From positions 2,480,001-2,544,000 of the forward strand of contig OY781919.1 in the NCBI GenBank assembly GCA_963677215.1: DNA of 64,000 nt. The letters are read 5' to 3'. Made by a program: the position numbers and the translations under genes. The notes under the pieces are model-generated. The model was not told the origin of the DNA, made no database searches, and saw only the letters and a program-made list of their open reading frames with translations. The stretch comes from G963676795 sp963677215. Lineage in GTDB: Bacteria; Desulfobacterota; Desulfuromonadia; Desulfuromonadales; Geopsychrobacteraceae. Below, one piece after another: positions 9,068 through 18,289 of this stretch. Every line of letters begins with the position of its first letter. Position 1 is the stretch's first letter.

Positions 9068-9574
9068 TTACCAATCCTCCGGATAATCGACACCGGTCGC
9101 AGGGTCGTTATAGATCAGCACCGCCTTCTCATCACGTTCCATCACCTTTAACGCCGTATCTACAGGAATCAGGACCAGCTTGTCCTGATGACGGGCCAGT
9201 GCGAGCTTGCCTGCTTCGAGCTTGTCGGCGATCTCGTTGGTTGTGTAGAAGCGCTTGATCTTGCCGCCATCGACATAGCTGTAAGCTTCATCCCCCTCTT
9301 TGAGCGGCTGATGATTGTTGGCAATCAGCTGCTTTGCTGCGGCCTGATCGGCTTTGAGTTTTTCCTGATGCTGACGCTCGATATTGCGCTGGCGATCTGC
9401 AGTGGATTGCTCTTCACGCTGTTTTTTCAGGCGGGCCTTGGCTTCTGCGTCGGTATTGGCGCTCTGCCCCTTCTGGACCTTTTTCTTCTCGACACGTTTA
9501 TCGTGAGCGGCTTTTTGGGCCTGCTTTTTATTGACTACGCCAGCTTTAAGCAGCTGATCCTGTAATGATCCCAT
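9068..9574 (-). CDS. DUF2058 (YaiL-like) protein
   Basis: 168 residues with the DUF2058 layout: N-terminal MGSLQDQLLKAGVV, a very basic Lys/Gln-rich coiled segment (about 20-100), then a folded C-terminus with KIKRFYTTNE-type and DPATGVDYPEDW-type sequences. The function is unknown, although the basic tail suggests nucleic acid or ribosome contact (inference). The gene is monocistronic. Confidence 0.8.
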   Translation of the reverse strand: MGSLQDQLLKAGVVNKKQAQKAAHDKRVEKKKVQKGQSANTDAEAKARLKKQREEQSTADRQRNIERQHQEKLKADQAAAKQLIANNHQPLKEGDEAYSYVDGGKIKRFYTTNEIADKLEAGKLALARHQDKLVLIPVDTALKVMERDEKAVLIYNDPATGVDYPEDW

Positions 9575-9749
9575 CCTTTACTCCATTTCATCTTTTGGTG
9601 ACAGCAGAGCATAGTCTATTTTGCCGATGGTGAAAACCGTTAACAGAGTCACTTCTCTCTGGCGCATTCTTGATTGAAAGAAGATTCCCCGTTTACCTTG
9701 TTGGCTAGAGTCATAGAGATGATTAAGACCTAACAGCAGGCAAAAAATG

Positions 9750-9955
9750 ATTTCTCACGCGAAGAGCGCGATATTTTTGCCACAGACGCACACGGACAAA
9801 AACTGACATATCCCTATGCACTACAACGATGGAAGGGAAAGAGGGGAAAAATCAGAACATGCGATTTGTTTTCTGTGGTATCCATGGTTTCGAGCGAGGG
9901 AGATTTTTGATTTTTTCGATATTTTCGTGTCTTTCGTGGACAACATAAAGGTTTA
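9750..9955. repeat. dispersed 'cgcgaag' intergenic repeat, copy 3 (diverged)
   Basis: The gap 9575-9969 carries tttctcacgcgaagagcgcg, ccacagacgcacacgg, gagcgagggagat and tcgtgtctttcgtggacaa, the same order of phrases as copy 1 but more decayed. The rest of the gap shows no gene; the start region of the hydrolase follows directly. Confidence 0.5.
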
Positions 9956-9969
9956 AGGACTAGGAAACT

Positions 9970-10812
9970 ATGAACAGCACAACACAGGAACTGACCTATA
10001 AAACGATCGCCGACCGTGAACTGAAGATCGACATCTTCGCCCCGGAAACAACCGAACACACCCGTACAGCCATTATCATGGTGCATGGCGGGGGCTGGAA
10101 ACGAGGGGATCGCTCGATGATGCATCTGTTCGGGCCGGAGCTGGCCGGGCAGGGGTTTGTCGTCTTCGCTCCGCAATACCGGCTGCTGGGCGAAGCGCCC
10201 TGGCCGGCGCAACTGGAGGATGTGAAATCGGCGATCCGCTGGGTACGGGCCAATGCTGAACAGTGGAACATCGATCCGGACAAGATTGCCCTTGAAGGCT
10301 TTTCGGCCGGCGGCCATCTGGCTCTGCTGGCGAGTGGAACCGGTGATTCCTCCCTGTACTCAAAAAACGACAACCCTGAACAGTCCGACGTTGTGAACGC
10401 GGTTGTCGCTTTCTTCCCGCCGATCGAAATGACTACGGGTGAACCAGATGCCGGCATGACCCCGGCGCAGGTGCTGTTGGGGGAACAGGCAAGCGCAGAA
10501 CAGGCCCGGGAGGTCAGCCCTCTGCACCAGGTGCATCCCGGTTTTCCGCCGACCTTTCTGCTCCACGGCAACGATGATCATATCGTCCCGCATATCACCA
10601 GCATGCGCATGGCCGCAGCACTGGAAGGACAGGGCGTCGATGTTGAACTGCACATCTATCCCCGCCACACCCACGAGTTTGTCCGCCTGCCGAGCATGAT
10701 GAGCCTGACCCATCAGGAAATCGGCAGCTTCCTGCGCCGGATGCTGGTCGACCCGCAGAAATACGAGCAGGAAGAGCGCGAGCTAGGCATGTTTCCTAGG
10801 CCGGATAAATAG
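9970..10812 (+). CDS. alpha/beta hydrolase of the HSL-type esterase group
   Basis: 280 residues. The oxyanion motif HGGG lies at 39-42, and the nucleophile elbow GFSAGG has Ser112. HGNDD (about 199-203) and HTHEF (His235) supply the acid and base. This set is typical of the hormone-sensitive-lipase/acetyl-esterase family, which hydrolyses short acyl esters in the cytoplasm. No signal peptide is seen. The substrate is unknown. The gene stands alone between a repeat-filled gap and a convergent gene. Confidence 0.8.
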   Translation: MNSTTQELTYKTIADRELKIDIFAPETTEHTRTAIIMVHGGGWKRGDRSMMHLFGPELAGQGFVVFAPQYRLLGEAPWPAQLEDVKSAIRWVRANAEQWNIDPDKIALEGFSAGGHLALLASGTGDSSLYSKNDNPEQSDVVNAVVAFFPPIEMTTGEPDAGMTPAQVLLGEQASAEQAREVSPLHQVHPGFPPTFLLHGNDDHIVPHITSMRMAAALEGQGVDVELHIYPRHTHEFVRLPSMMSLTHQEIGSFLRRMLVDPQKYEQEERELGMFPRPDK

Positions 10813-10838
10813 CTATACTTCCTCACTTCTGACCTGAG

Positions 10839-11330
10839 TCAAAATTGAAGCTGGTGAAGTTCTTTGCGCAGGGCGGCTCTAGCGGCTTTATCGACCTGGC
10901 GAAAGATCAGATCGTTGGCAGTTCGTTCCGCGCCGGGCAGATGTCCCTTCTGTTTGCAGAACTGGAGCTGATAGCTGGCGGCCAGCTGGTAGAACTCCCG
11001 GTAGAGATCGGCATTATTCAACGGCCGTCCCTGCCGCGAGCAGAAGTTTGTGGCGATCAGCCGCTGTCTGCGCACCGGTAATTGGCAGAGGGTCTGGGAG
11101 TCGCTGTGAACGGTCACGGCCATTCCCGGTGAGAGCTGTGTCTGCAGGGCCCAGATCAGGGTTTGCAATTCCAGTCGGGCGGGATTGGTCTGTTCGAAAC
11201 GCTTCAATTGAATCTTGGCGAAGACATCTTGTTGCTCGGTCTGGGAGACTTCAATCAGCAGGCAGGCCGCGATGCCGATGCCACTGTGTGGGTCGACGCT
11301 GGCATCGCAAAACAGTTTGAGTGCGGGCAT
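10839..11330 (-). CDS. RNase H-like protein
   Basis: 163 residues with the ordered acidic residues of an RNase HI fold: D9 in FCDAS, E54 in RLELQ, D77 in HSDSQ, and H130 plus D147 near the C-terminus in KGHLPG and QVDKAAR. It would cleave the RNA strand of RNA-DNA hybrids. It is diverged from typical RnhA around the substrate-binding loop, so I do not give the gene name. The VF530-type gene lies 11 bp upstream and is probably co-transcribed. Confidence 0.65.
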   Translation of the reverse strand: MPALKLFCDASVDPHSGIGIAACLLIEVSQTEQQDVFAKIQLKRFEQTNPARLELQTLIWALQTQLSPGMAVTVHSDSQTLCQLPVRRQRLIATNFCSRQGRPLNNADLYREFYQLAASYQLQFCKQKGHLPGAERTANDLIFRQVDKAARAALRKELHQLQF

Positions 11331-11341
11331 GGCGTGGCGGA

Positions 11342-11569
11342 TCAGTCCGGGTGGTTACGCAGGGCGATGTAGAGATCTTCAACCTGTTTGCGTGCCCATG
11401 GCGTCCGGCGCAGAAACTTGAGGCTCGACTTGATTGATGGATCGTTGTTGAAACAGCGGATCTGGATCAACTGTCCCAGTTCGTCCCAGCCATAGTAATC
11501 GACCAGGGCGGTGACGATCATTTCCAGGGTGATGCCGTGCAACGGATCTTTGTTGTGCTGTTGAGTCAT
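11342..11569 (-). CDS. VF530 (DUF2132) family small DNA-binding-like protein
   Basis: 75 residues matching the VF530 family: DPLHGITLEMIVTALV at the N-terminus, then IRCFNNDPSIKSSLKFLRRTPWAR. The family has a small helical fold and no proven function, although DNA binding has been suggested. The length is typical. It is upstream of and close to the RNase H-like gene. Confidence 0.8.
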   Translation of the reverse strand: MTQQHNKDPLHGITLEMIVTALVDYYGWDELGQLIQIRCFNNDPSIKSSLKFLRRTPWARKQVEDLYIALRNHPD

Positions 11570-11651
11570 GCTGTGAAACCTTTGGCTTTGTAGTCTGGCC
11601 GAGTGTACGTGGGCTGTCTGTCGGGAGCAAGTGATATCTCTTCCAGTTGAA

Positions 11652-11745
11652 AACCGGGGTCACCACAGAGACACGGAGAACACTGAAAAAAACAAAACCG
11701 ATATCGCACGCGAAGCCGCGAAGACCGCGAAGAAATGCTTTAGTC
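11652..11745 (+). repeat. dispersed 'cgcgaag' intergenic repeat, copy 4 (short)
   Basis: ccacagagacacggagaac is followed by atatcgcacgcgaagccgcg and AAGACCGCGAAGAA. Only the front half of the longer unit is present. It lies directly before the C/G hairpin repeat at 11776. Confidence 0.6.
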
Positions 11746-11775
11746 TTTAATCCTAAGAACATGCCCCCCCTCGAT

Positions 11776-11822
11776 CCCCCCTATTTTATAGGGGGGAAGT
11801 GAGCTTGCGAGCAGGGGGGTGT
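11776..11822 (+). repeat. solo C/G hairpin repeat, same family as the ends of the DUF559 cassette
   Basis: Six C, a TATTTTATA centre and six G form a strong hairpin, followed by AAGTGAGCTTGCGAGC and another six G with TG. The same order, on the other strand, lies upstream of the DUF559 gene at 18290-18336. In 2-3 positions of the small hairpin both partners differ, so pairing is kept. It sits just beyond the end of batD and could act as its terminator. Confidence 0.7.
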
Positions 11823-11863
11823 TTTTCGCTGTGCCGCCGAGGTTCTATACCTGTTTGTCTCTG

Positions 11864-13570
11864 TCACTTGGGATAGAGGTTGGAGAGGGCGTTGTTTTCT
11901 TTTTTTTGTATGTTCTGCTGCTTCAGCCACTCATGCAGCGCTTTATCCAGTGGCGCAGAATCCCAGAGCTTAGAGTCGGGGGCATAGAGGGCCTGGTTCA
12001 AGCCTGCCAGCTCCTGTGCGACCTCTGCCGAGACCTTCTTCTGCAACTGTTCCAGGTTGACCAGCTTCTCATCTGGCCAACGTCTGCTCGCCCAATCGAT
12101 CAAAGCCTTGCGAATTACTTTTGGATCATTCCCTTTCAAGGTCATGCGCAATTTTTTCAGTGCCTCCTTTTCCGTTTCAGATGAATTCTGAAAAGGCTCT
12201 GTCTGCTGCGCTGGTTGAGTCCGCTTGCGGGCAGTCCGCCACCAGAGAATCAGGGTGATCAGCCAGCCAAGCGCCAGAACCAGGCTGATCCACGGCCAGT
12301 AGCCGGGGCTGGTGACTGTCGGGCCGGGTTGTTCCGGTAACGCTGCAGGTTGTGCCTGTGCCGCTGACTGTTGCGGTTCAACTGTCTGTAACGCTGGTTG
12401 CTGTGGCTGTGGAGCAGCGCCAACTGCGCTGCCCGGCGCGACTTCGACGGTCAAGGCGGGGATGCGGGCAGTACGCATGGTCTTCGCGCTGGTGTCATAC
12501 CACTCAAGTTCCAGCCCCGGCAGGGTGAGCTTGCCGGCCTTGGTCGGCACCACAGCGATCTTCTGGCGCTGGATGCCGGTTAGCCCGCTGCCGTCCTTGA
12601 CATCATTGCGTGAAGGCTGATCCGGGTAGCTTTTCCACCCCTGTGGAACCGGGATGGTCAGTTCCGGCAGATGCGCGGCCGGCAGGCCGCTGGCGGTCAG
12701 GGTGATGGTCCGGGTCACCGGTTCACCGACCTTGAACTTAGGTGGGGTGTCCTGCCAGCTGTCCTGCAGCGTCAGCTTGCTGGCCGGAATCCAGTTGGTT
12801 CCGCTAGTGGCCGGTTTGTCGGAAACGAGGATATTGATCTCCTGACTGAAGCGGCGCAGGGTGCGGACCGGGGCACCAAAATTGCTGAAGCGGGACGTAT
12901 CGGCAACCTGGGCCTGCAGGGTCAGGGCCGGGATGGTCAGGGTTCCGGCCTGTTCCGGGTAGATGAGGTAGCGCCGTTCGACAACGCCGTAGCGATAGCC
13001 GTCGCGCTGGGTCTGATAGCTGTTGTCTTCCCCGACCTGCTGGATGCTGGCCGGGACGCCCTGCGGATCGACATCGCTCAAGCTGGCTCCGGCCAGATTG
13101 ACGCGGTGCATGACCTTGACCGTCAGCTGGACCTGTTGACCGACAACGACCTGCTCCGGTTCGGCGCTGGCGACCAGCAGCAGTTCATCCCCCCTGGTGG
13201 GGGCCTGTTGCTGGTCGCTGACGCTGATCGGCAGCGCGGTGGTGCAATCCTGGCCGAAGCAGATCGCTGGGATCTTGATTTCGCCGCTGCGTTTCGGCAT
13301 CAGGGTCAGGTTGATGCTCTTTGAGCGGCTCAAGTGACCGTTGATGATCTGGGTCTGGCTGCTGCTCGAGCGGCTGAGGATGTCCCAATCCCTGTCCAGA
13401 ACCGACAGATCGGGGTCATCGGAACTTTTCCCCTCGACCCGCAATTCCAGGTTGATACTTTCGCCGGTGCCGATCCGGTCGCGATCGGCAATCGCCGTAA
13501 CATCTGCAGCGAGCAGCGGCTGGGCAAGGCTAAGCAGCAGAGTGCAAAGAATGAAGAAGTGTCTTACCAT
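11864..13570 (-). CDS. batD: BatD-like protein
   Basis: 568 residues: signal peptide (about 1-22, ending LLAAD), several immunoglobulin-like beta domains typical of BatD, a proline/glutamine-rich linker (about 375-420), one membrane span (about 425-445) and a cytoplasmic tail. The family belongs to the Bacteroides-type aerotolerance (Bat) system; its biochemical role is not settled. It is the last gene of the moxR-DUF58-DUF4381-batA-batB/C-batD operon and overlaps the preceding gene by 7 nt, with GGAGG upstream of its ATG. Confidence 0.85.
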   Translation of the reverse strand: MVRHFFILCTLLLSLAQPLLAADVTAIADRDRIGTGESINLELRVEGKSSDDPDLSVLDRDWDILSRSSSSQTQIINGHLSRSKSINLTLMPKRSGEIKIPAICFGQDCTTALPISVSDQQQAPTRGDELLLVASAEPEQVVVGQQVQLTVKVMHRVNLAGASLSDVDPQGVPASIQQVGEDNSYQTQRDGYRYGVVERRYLIYPEQAGTLTIPALTLQAQVADTSRFSNFGAPVRTLRRFSQEINILVSDKPATSGTNWIPASKLTLQDSWQDTPPKFKVGEPVTRTITLTASGLPAAHLPELTIPVPQGWKSYPDQPSRNDVKDGSGLTGIQRQKIAVVPTKAGKLTLPGLELEWYDTSAKTMRTARIPALTVEVAPGSAVGAAPQPQQPALQTVEPQQSAAQAQPAALPEQPGPTVTSPGYWPWISLVLALGWLITLILWWRTARKRTQPAQQTEPFQNSSETEKEALKKLRMTLKGNDPKVIRKALIDWASRRWPDEKLVNLEQLQKKVSAEVAQELAGLNQALYAPDSKLWDSAPLDKALHEWLKQQNIQKKENNALSNLYPK

Positions 13571-15441
13571 GGTTGATCATCCTCCTGCGGTTCGCCGCCG
13601 TTGTAGAGGTATTTCTGTTCCAGTTGAAACTTGCGTCTGAGCAGGCCGCCCGGATCATCGGGGATGCGCTGCAGGTACTGTTGCAGCTGTTGTTCTTCGG
13701 GCGATGGCTGTTTGTCATCGCCCATAGATTGTGCAGAAACCGGTTGCTGATCCTCCTGTTGCGGAGTTGCTTGCTGTTGCTGTGGCTGCGCCGCTGATCG
13801 ATTCTGCTGGTCATTCTGTTGTTGCTGGTTGCCCTGAGCATCCTGCTGTTGCTCCTGTTTATCCCGGGCGTTCTGTTCCTGTTGCTCCTGGTTCTTCTGG
13901 GCCTGAGAGCTCTGTTGGTCGGTCGACGGTTGCTGATCCTGCGCGCTGTTCTTCTCCTGTTGATTCTGTTCTCCCTGCTGTCCAGCCTGCTGATCCTCAT
14001 CATTCTTCTGGTTGTCGCCCTGATCCTGCTGCTGGTTTCCCTGGTTCTTCTGGTCCTGCTGCTGTTGTTCCTGTTGTTTGAGGGCATCTTCAACGATCTT
14101 GCGGTTCTCTTTGACATCGGTAAGTGTAGGGTTCTGCTTCAGCGCCTTGTCATAGGTTTCAAGGGCTTCTTTTAGCTGACCGCTGCGGGCGAGCATGTTG
14201 CCGCGGTTGTACCAGTCGTCGGCACTCTGGGCCTGGGGCAGTTCCTTGAGGGCGGCACTGTAGTCGCCGCTCTGGTAAAGGCTGCTCGCTTTCCAGTACG
14301 GATCCTTGAAGCCCTCGGCAGCGCCCTGGTAGTTCTGTTGCTGATAGTCCTGATAGGCGCGTTGTTCTGAGTTGTGCCACAGTCCGTTCCAGTCGAGAGC
14401 GCTGGCCTGAGAGGGCATCGCCAGCGGCAGCAGGACAACCAGCGGTACGATCAGCAGCCAGCCGCGCCGGAAGGCGAAGGCGCAGAGGATGACCAGCGGC
14501 CAGAGCAGCCAGACCCCGGCATCCTGCCAGAGGTCGCCGGTTCTGTGGAGGTTATCGTCTCCGTTGTCCGGCGTTGTGGTTTTGATGTGGCTGAGCAGGG
14601 CGGTGAAATCGCTGTCATCGACAGTCAGGGGGCGATAGGCGCCGCCGCCGGCTGCAGCCAGGGCTTTGAGCCCTGTTTCATTGAGGCGCGGCAGGGCCAG
14701 GTTGCCGTTTCTGTCCTTGAAGAAACCACCGCCAGGCAGCGGGATCGGTGCGCCTTCGGGGGTGCCGACTCCGATAATCTGGAGGGTCAGGCCGTTCTCA
14801 TGTAATTGCCTGGCGGCCGCTGCGTACTGTTCCGGGCGGTCTTCGTCGGTCAGCATTAGCAGGGTGCCTTCGTTCAGCCCGGCCTGTTTCAGCAGCTGTG
14901 AAGCCAGCTCAAAGGCGCGTTCCGGATGGCTGCCCTGGAGCGGCATCATGTCGGGATTCAGGCTGCCGAGCAGCAGCTGGATCGTCTCGCTGTCGCTGGT
15001 CAGCGGGGTGACCGCGTGAGCACTGCCGGCAAAGGCGATCAGGGCGGTCTGCCCTTCACGGCGCTGACGCAGGATATCGGCAATCTTCAGCCTTGCGCGC
15101 ATGGCCCTGTTCGGTTTCTGGTCGGCGACCGCCATCGAGCGCGACAGGTCATAGGCGATGATCAGTGCCGATTGCTGGCGCAGCACCGGCACCGGACGTT
15201 TCTGCCAGGTCGGCCCGGCGAGGGCGAGAACGGCCAGCAGAATCGCCGTCAGCACCAGCCACAGCGGCCAGTTGGCCTTGCGCTGCGAGTGGCCGATCAG
15301 CAGGTGGGGCAGCAGCTCCGGGTCGCAGATCTCCTGCCAGCTGCGGCTCTTGAGCTGGCGCTTCCAGTAGAAGGCAAGGACAAGCAGCAGCGGAATCAGG
15401 GCGATAAACCAGGCCGGGCGTAAAAAGTGAAAATGTTCCAT
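13564..15441 (-). CDS. BatB-BatC type VWA and TPR protein
   Basis: 625 residues. Two membrane spans near the N-terminus flank a von Willebrand A domain with a MIDAS motif DLSRS (about 96-100). Another span (about 305-330) precedes a TPR region (about 385-460, WYNRGNMLARSGQ). Residues about 465-590 are an extreme low-complexity tract of Gln, Asn, Asp and Glu. In many species the VWA part (BatB) and TPR part (BatC) are separate genes, so this is a natural fusion. The ATG has AAGGAG upstream. A scaffold role at the membrane is inferred. Confidence 0.85.
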   Translation of the reverse strand: MEHFHFLRPAWFIALIPLLLVLAFYWKRQLKSRSWQEICDPELLPHLLIGHSQRKANWPLWLVLTAILLAVLALAGPTWQKRPVPVLRQQSALIIAYDLSRSMAVADQKPNRAMRARLKIADILRQRREGQTALIAFAGSAHAVTPLTSDSETIQLLLGSLNPDMMPLQGSHPERAFELASQLLKQAGLNEGTLLMLTDEDRPEQYAAAARQLHENGLTLQIIGVGTPEGAPIPLPGGGFFKDRNGNLALPRLNETGLKALAAAGGGAYRPLTVDDSDFTALLSHIKTTTPDNGDDNLHRTGDLWQDAGVWLLWPLVILCAFAFRRGWLLIVPLVVLLPLAMPSQASALDWNGLWHNSEQRAYQDYQQQNYQGAAEGFKDPYWKASSLYQSGDYSAALKELPQAQSADDWYNRGNMLARSGQLKEALETYDKALKQNPTLTDVKENRKIVEDALKQQEQQQQDQKNQGNQQQDQGDNQKNDEDQQAGQQGEQNQQEKNSAQDQQPSTDQQSSQAQKNQEQQEQNARDKQEQQQDAQGNQQQQNDQQNRSAAQPQQQQATPQQEDQQPVSAQSMGDDKQPSPEEQQLQQYLQRIPDDPGGLLRRKFQLEQKYLYNGGEPQEDDQPW

Positions 15442-15442
15442 C

Positions 15443-16438
15443 TCAATTTCTCCTTAAACGCGGCAGGTTGTCGCCGATAGTCAGCAGGGCAGCCAGAACC
15501 AGGGCGAGCCCTAGCGGCCAGAAGAACAGATCGCTGACCGGGCGGTAACGCTCGACATCCTTTTCGGCCGGTTCCAGTTGGTCGAGAAGACGGTAGATGC
15601 CTTCCAGCTCGTCACTGTCGTGGGCGCGGAAATATCGACCGCCGGTCTTGTCGGCGATCATCTTGAGGGTTGTTTCATCGAGATCCTGAGATGGATTAAT
15701 GGTCTGGGAAAAGAGAAATCCTCGCACCTCCATGCTGTCGGCACCGATGCCGATGGTGTAGATCTTCAGACCCTGCTGGGCAGCCAGTTCGGCTGCTTTG
15801 GCCGGTGCCAGTTCGCCTGCGGTATTGGCACCGTCGGTCATCAGGATCAAGACCCGTTTGGGGGCTTCGTCCTTGTCGGTGCGCTTCAGTGCCAGGCCGA
15901 TGGCATCGCCGATGGCGGTCTGCTTGCCGGCCAGGCCGATCATTGCCTCAGAAAGCAGGGTTTTCACCGAGCCCAGGTCGAAGGTCAAGGGCGTCTGGAC
16001 GTAGGCCTGGTCGCCGAACAGGATCAGGCCGATCCGGTCACCGGTACGCCGTTCGATAAAGGGGTAGGCCAGCTGCTTGAGGGCAGTCAGGCGGTCAACC
16101 TGTTTGCCGCTGATTTCAAAGTCGGGGGTTTCCATGCTGCCGGACAGGTCGACGGCGAGCAGCAGGTCACGTCCGGAGACCGGGAACTCGAGAGGATCGC
16201 CCAGCCACTGGGGACGGGCGCAGGCGACGATAAGCAGCAGCCAGCAGAGCAGGGCAAGGATCTTGAACAGCTTTGAGCGCCCGGCACTGCTCTGCTGGTG
16301 GCGGGCCAGATCGAAGCGGGACAGCTGCGGCACCCACAGGGCGGCTTCTTCACCGGCCAGCGCAGGCGGCAGAAGTTTCCAGAGGATCAGTGGCAATGGC
16401 AGCAGGATGAAGGCCCAGGGCCAGTCGAAGTGGATCAT
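15443..16438 (-). CDS. batA: BatA-like VWA protein
   Basis: About 331 residues: N-terminal membrane anchor (FDWPWAFILLPLPL), a second span, and a VWA domain with a complete MIDAS (DLSGS, then DGANT), plus a C-terminal span. It probably binds a divalent metal and partner proteins at the inner membrane. The ATG at 16438 is chosen because AGGAGG lies 6 nt upstream and it forms a 4-nt ATGA overlap with the preceding gene. The batB/C gene follows 2 bp downstream. Confidence 0.85.
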   Translation of the reverse strand: MIHFDWPWAFILLPLPLILWKLLPPALAGEEAALWVPQLSRFDLARHQQSSAGRSKLFKILALLCWLLLIVACARPQWLGDPLEFPVSGRDLLLAVDLSGSMETPDFEISGKQVDRLTALKQLAYPFIERRTGDRIGLILFGDQAYVQTPLTFDLGSVKTLLSEAMIGLAGKQTAIGDAIGLALKRTDKDEAPKRVLILMTDGANTAGELAPAKAAELAAQQGLKIYTIGIGADSMEVRGFLFSQTINPSQDLDETTLKMIADKTGGRYFRAHDSDELEGIYRLLDQLEPAEKDVERYRPVSDLFFWPLGLALVLAALLTIGDNLPRLRRN

Positions 16439-16935
16439 GACGACCTCCTGCGCAGGTTCTGGGGCGGCAGCTTGCACAGCCAGTTGCGGCATAGACTGAT
16501 CAGCACCGGACGTTCAAACTGAGGCTGCGGCTGGTAGGGACCGCTGGCCAGGCACTGACCGGCGCCCGTGGTGAAATCACGGGTCTTACCTTTGGCATCG
16601 AGAAACTCTAGCCAGGCCCGGTCGCTCAATCCGGCGCAGTTGGTCTCCGGCCAGGCACACAGCGCGGCGCGGCGTAGCAGGCGGGAGAGGGCGCCGAGCA
16701 GCTCACTGTCACTCAGTTGCTGCTGCTCGAGTTGGGCCAGTTCCTTTAGGGCCTGACGGCGGTAGGCGAGTTTCCGCCGGCGCCGCAGAATAAGCAGGAG
16801 CAGACCGGCAATGATGATCAGCAGTCCAAGCAGGATCCACCAGCCGGGAGCCGGTGGCCAGAACCCTGGGGCCGGCGGCAGGTGAAGATCGTGCAGCGGC
16901 AGAGATGAATAAGGATTGGTGGTTGCTGCGGGCAT
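16435..16935 (-). CDS. DUF4381 membrane protein of the Bat operon
   Basis: 166 residues: a proline-rich N-terminus with PPAPGFWPPAPGWW, one membrane span (about 32-50), then a basic cytoplasmic region. This matches DUF4381, which is regularly encoded between the DUF58 and VWA genes of MoxR/Bat operons. The function is unknown. It is followed by batA with an ATGA overlap, and AAAGGA precedes its ATG. Confidence 0.8.
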   Translation of the reverse strand: MPAATTNPYSSLPLHDLHLPPAPGFWPPAPGWWILLGLLIIIAGLLLLILRRRRKLAYRRQALKELAQLEQQQLSDSELLGALSRLLRRAALCAWPETNCAGLSDRAWLEFLDAKGKTRDFTTGAGQCLASGPYQPQPQFERPVLISLCRNWLCKLPPQNLRRRSS

Positions 16936-16938
16936 TGT

Positions 16939-17865
16939 CTATCCTTTGCTGCCGGTGATGAACTGCTGCGGATCGCTGGTTGTCTCCAGGTCGTAAAAGG
17001 CGATCCGGTAGCTTTTGCAGAATGCGCTGACCCGCTCACGCAGGGTGGCAAAGTTGCGGCGATAACTGCTACGGATCTGGCTGCTGGCCGTTGAGATCAG
17101 CAGATCGCTGTTGCCGTCACTGAGGCGATAGTTGTTTCCCTGCGGCAGCTCCGCTTCGAGTGGATCGAAGATGAAATAGAGGCTGATCTCGGCCTGACGA
17201 CTGAGTACGGCCAGATGTTTTTCCACCGAGTCGTCCCACTGGGTCAGGTCGCTGAACAGGTGAACCCTGCTCCCCGGCCTTGTGACGCGCAGCAGGCGCT
17301 GGACTGTTTCGGCCAGATGCTGGTGCGGCTGAAACGGCTGGTGGGGCGGCCGCTGCCAGACCGGATCGCCGGTCATGGCGTTGAGCAGCTGGAGGACACC
17401 GCGATGACCGCCACGCGGGCGCAGTTCGGTTCGTTTCTCTTCGGAAAACAGGAAGCCGCCGATCCGGTCGCCCTGTGCCATCGCCTGCCAGGCGAGCAGG
17501 GCGGCCAGCTGCGAGGCAAGCACCGCCTTGAAGCGGCCGCGGGTGGCAAAGAACATCGGCCGCCGGTAATCGATGGAAAAGAGCACCGGCCGTTCCCGTT
17601 CTTCATGGAACAGCTTGGTGTGGACCTTGCCGCGCCGGGCGGTGACCCGCCAGTCGATGCTGCGTACATCATCCCCCGGCTGGTAACCACGTACCTCGGC
17701 GAATTCCATCCCCCGGCCGCGAAAGCGCGATCGATGCCCGCCTGCGAGCTGGGCGCTGGCCATGCTGCGTGGCTTGTCCGCCCGCTGCGGCAGGGCCCGC
17801 AGGGCGACTAGCTCCTTGAGGCTGATGCTGACCAGGGATGATTTATGTTGAGTCTGTTTTGACAC
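16939..17865 (-). CDS. DUF58 protein of the MoxR/Bat operon
   Basis: 308 residues. The DUF58 signature GRGMEFAEVRGYQPGDDVR with IDWR (about 50-75) is present, and the C-terminal half has a VWA-like fold. DUF58 proteins accompany MoxR ATPases and are thought to act in complex assembly. The start is a GTG at 17865 with GAGG 7 nt upstream. In related operons it directly follows moxR; here 482 bp with a DUF559 cassette intervene. Confidence 0.8.
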   Translation of the reverse strand: MSKQTQHKSSLVSISLKELVALRALPQRADKPRSMASAQLAGGHRSRFRGRGMEFAEVRGYQPGDDVRSIDWRVTARRGKVHTKLFHEERERPVLFSIDYRRPMFFATRGRFKAVLASQLAALLAWQAMAQGDRIGGFLFSEEKRTELRPRGGHRGVLQLLNAMTGDPVWQRPPHQPFQPHQHLAETVQRLLRVTRPGSRVHLFSDLTQWDDSVEKHLAVLSRQAEISLYFIFDPLEAELPQGNNYRLSDGNSDLLISTASSQIRSSYRRNFATLRERVSAFCKSYRIAFYDLETTSDPQQFITGSKG

Positions 17866-17899
17866 GAGCTATCCTCTGTTGTTTTTACTGTTGTTCCAT

Positions 17900-17932
17900 C
17901 CCCCTATTTTATAGGGGGGACAAAGGGGGGTG
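17900..17932 (+). repeat. downstream inverted end of the DUF559 cassette
   Basis: Five C, TATTTTATA and six G form a hairpin, then ACAAA and six G with TG. It matches the solo copy at 11776 with the middle shortened. Relative to the copy at 18290-18336 it is inverted, so the two flank the DUF559 gene as imperfect terminal inverted repeats. The last codons and stop of the DUF559 gene lie inside it. Confidence 0.7.
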
Positions 17933-18271
17933 CATTTCATCGTTTAACCGTTCAAAAACACCTTCGATATTATGCATCACCTCATGGTTGGTAAAACGCA
18001 GTACACGCAAACCAAGAGATTGAAGATAAGCTGTTCGTTCAACATCGTAGCTCTGAGCGGTGTCCGTGGCGTGGCTTTCGCCATCAACTTCGATGACCAA
18101 CTTAAGCCTAGCGCAATAAAAGTCGACAATATAGGGTCCAAAAGGTCTTTGTCGGCGAAACCGGTACGGCAATAGGCTCAGGCATTGATACCATAAACGT
18201 TTTTCAGGCTCTGGCATGTTGGAACGTAGTGATCTTGCTCGTGCAATCAACTCTGGAGAATAGGTTTTCAT
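17909..18271 (-). CDS. DUF559 endonuclease-like protein
   Basis: 120 residues of the DUF559/Vsr-like PD-(D/E)xK group: RRQRPFGPYIVDFYC gives the Asp and KLVIEVDGESH the Glu-x-Asp/Gly core, followed by RTAYLQSLGLRVLRF. Its biochemical role in this form is unknown. The gene interrupts the moxR-DUF58 junction of the Bat operon. Its C-terminal HPPLSPL is encoded by the flanking hairpin repeat, so gene and repeat move or evolve together. AAAGG lies ahead of the ATG. Confidence 0.8.
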   Translation of the reverse strand: MKTYSPELIARARSLRSNMPEPEKRLWYQCLSLLPYRFRRQRPFGPYIVDFYCARLKLVIEVDGESHATDTAQSYDVERTAYLQSLGLRVLRFTNHEVMHNIEGVFERLNDEMHPPLSPL

Positions 18272-18289
18272 AGTTTGTTACCTTTAAGG

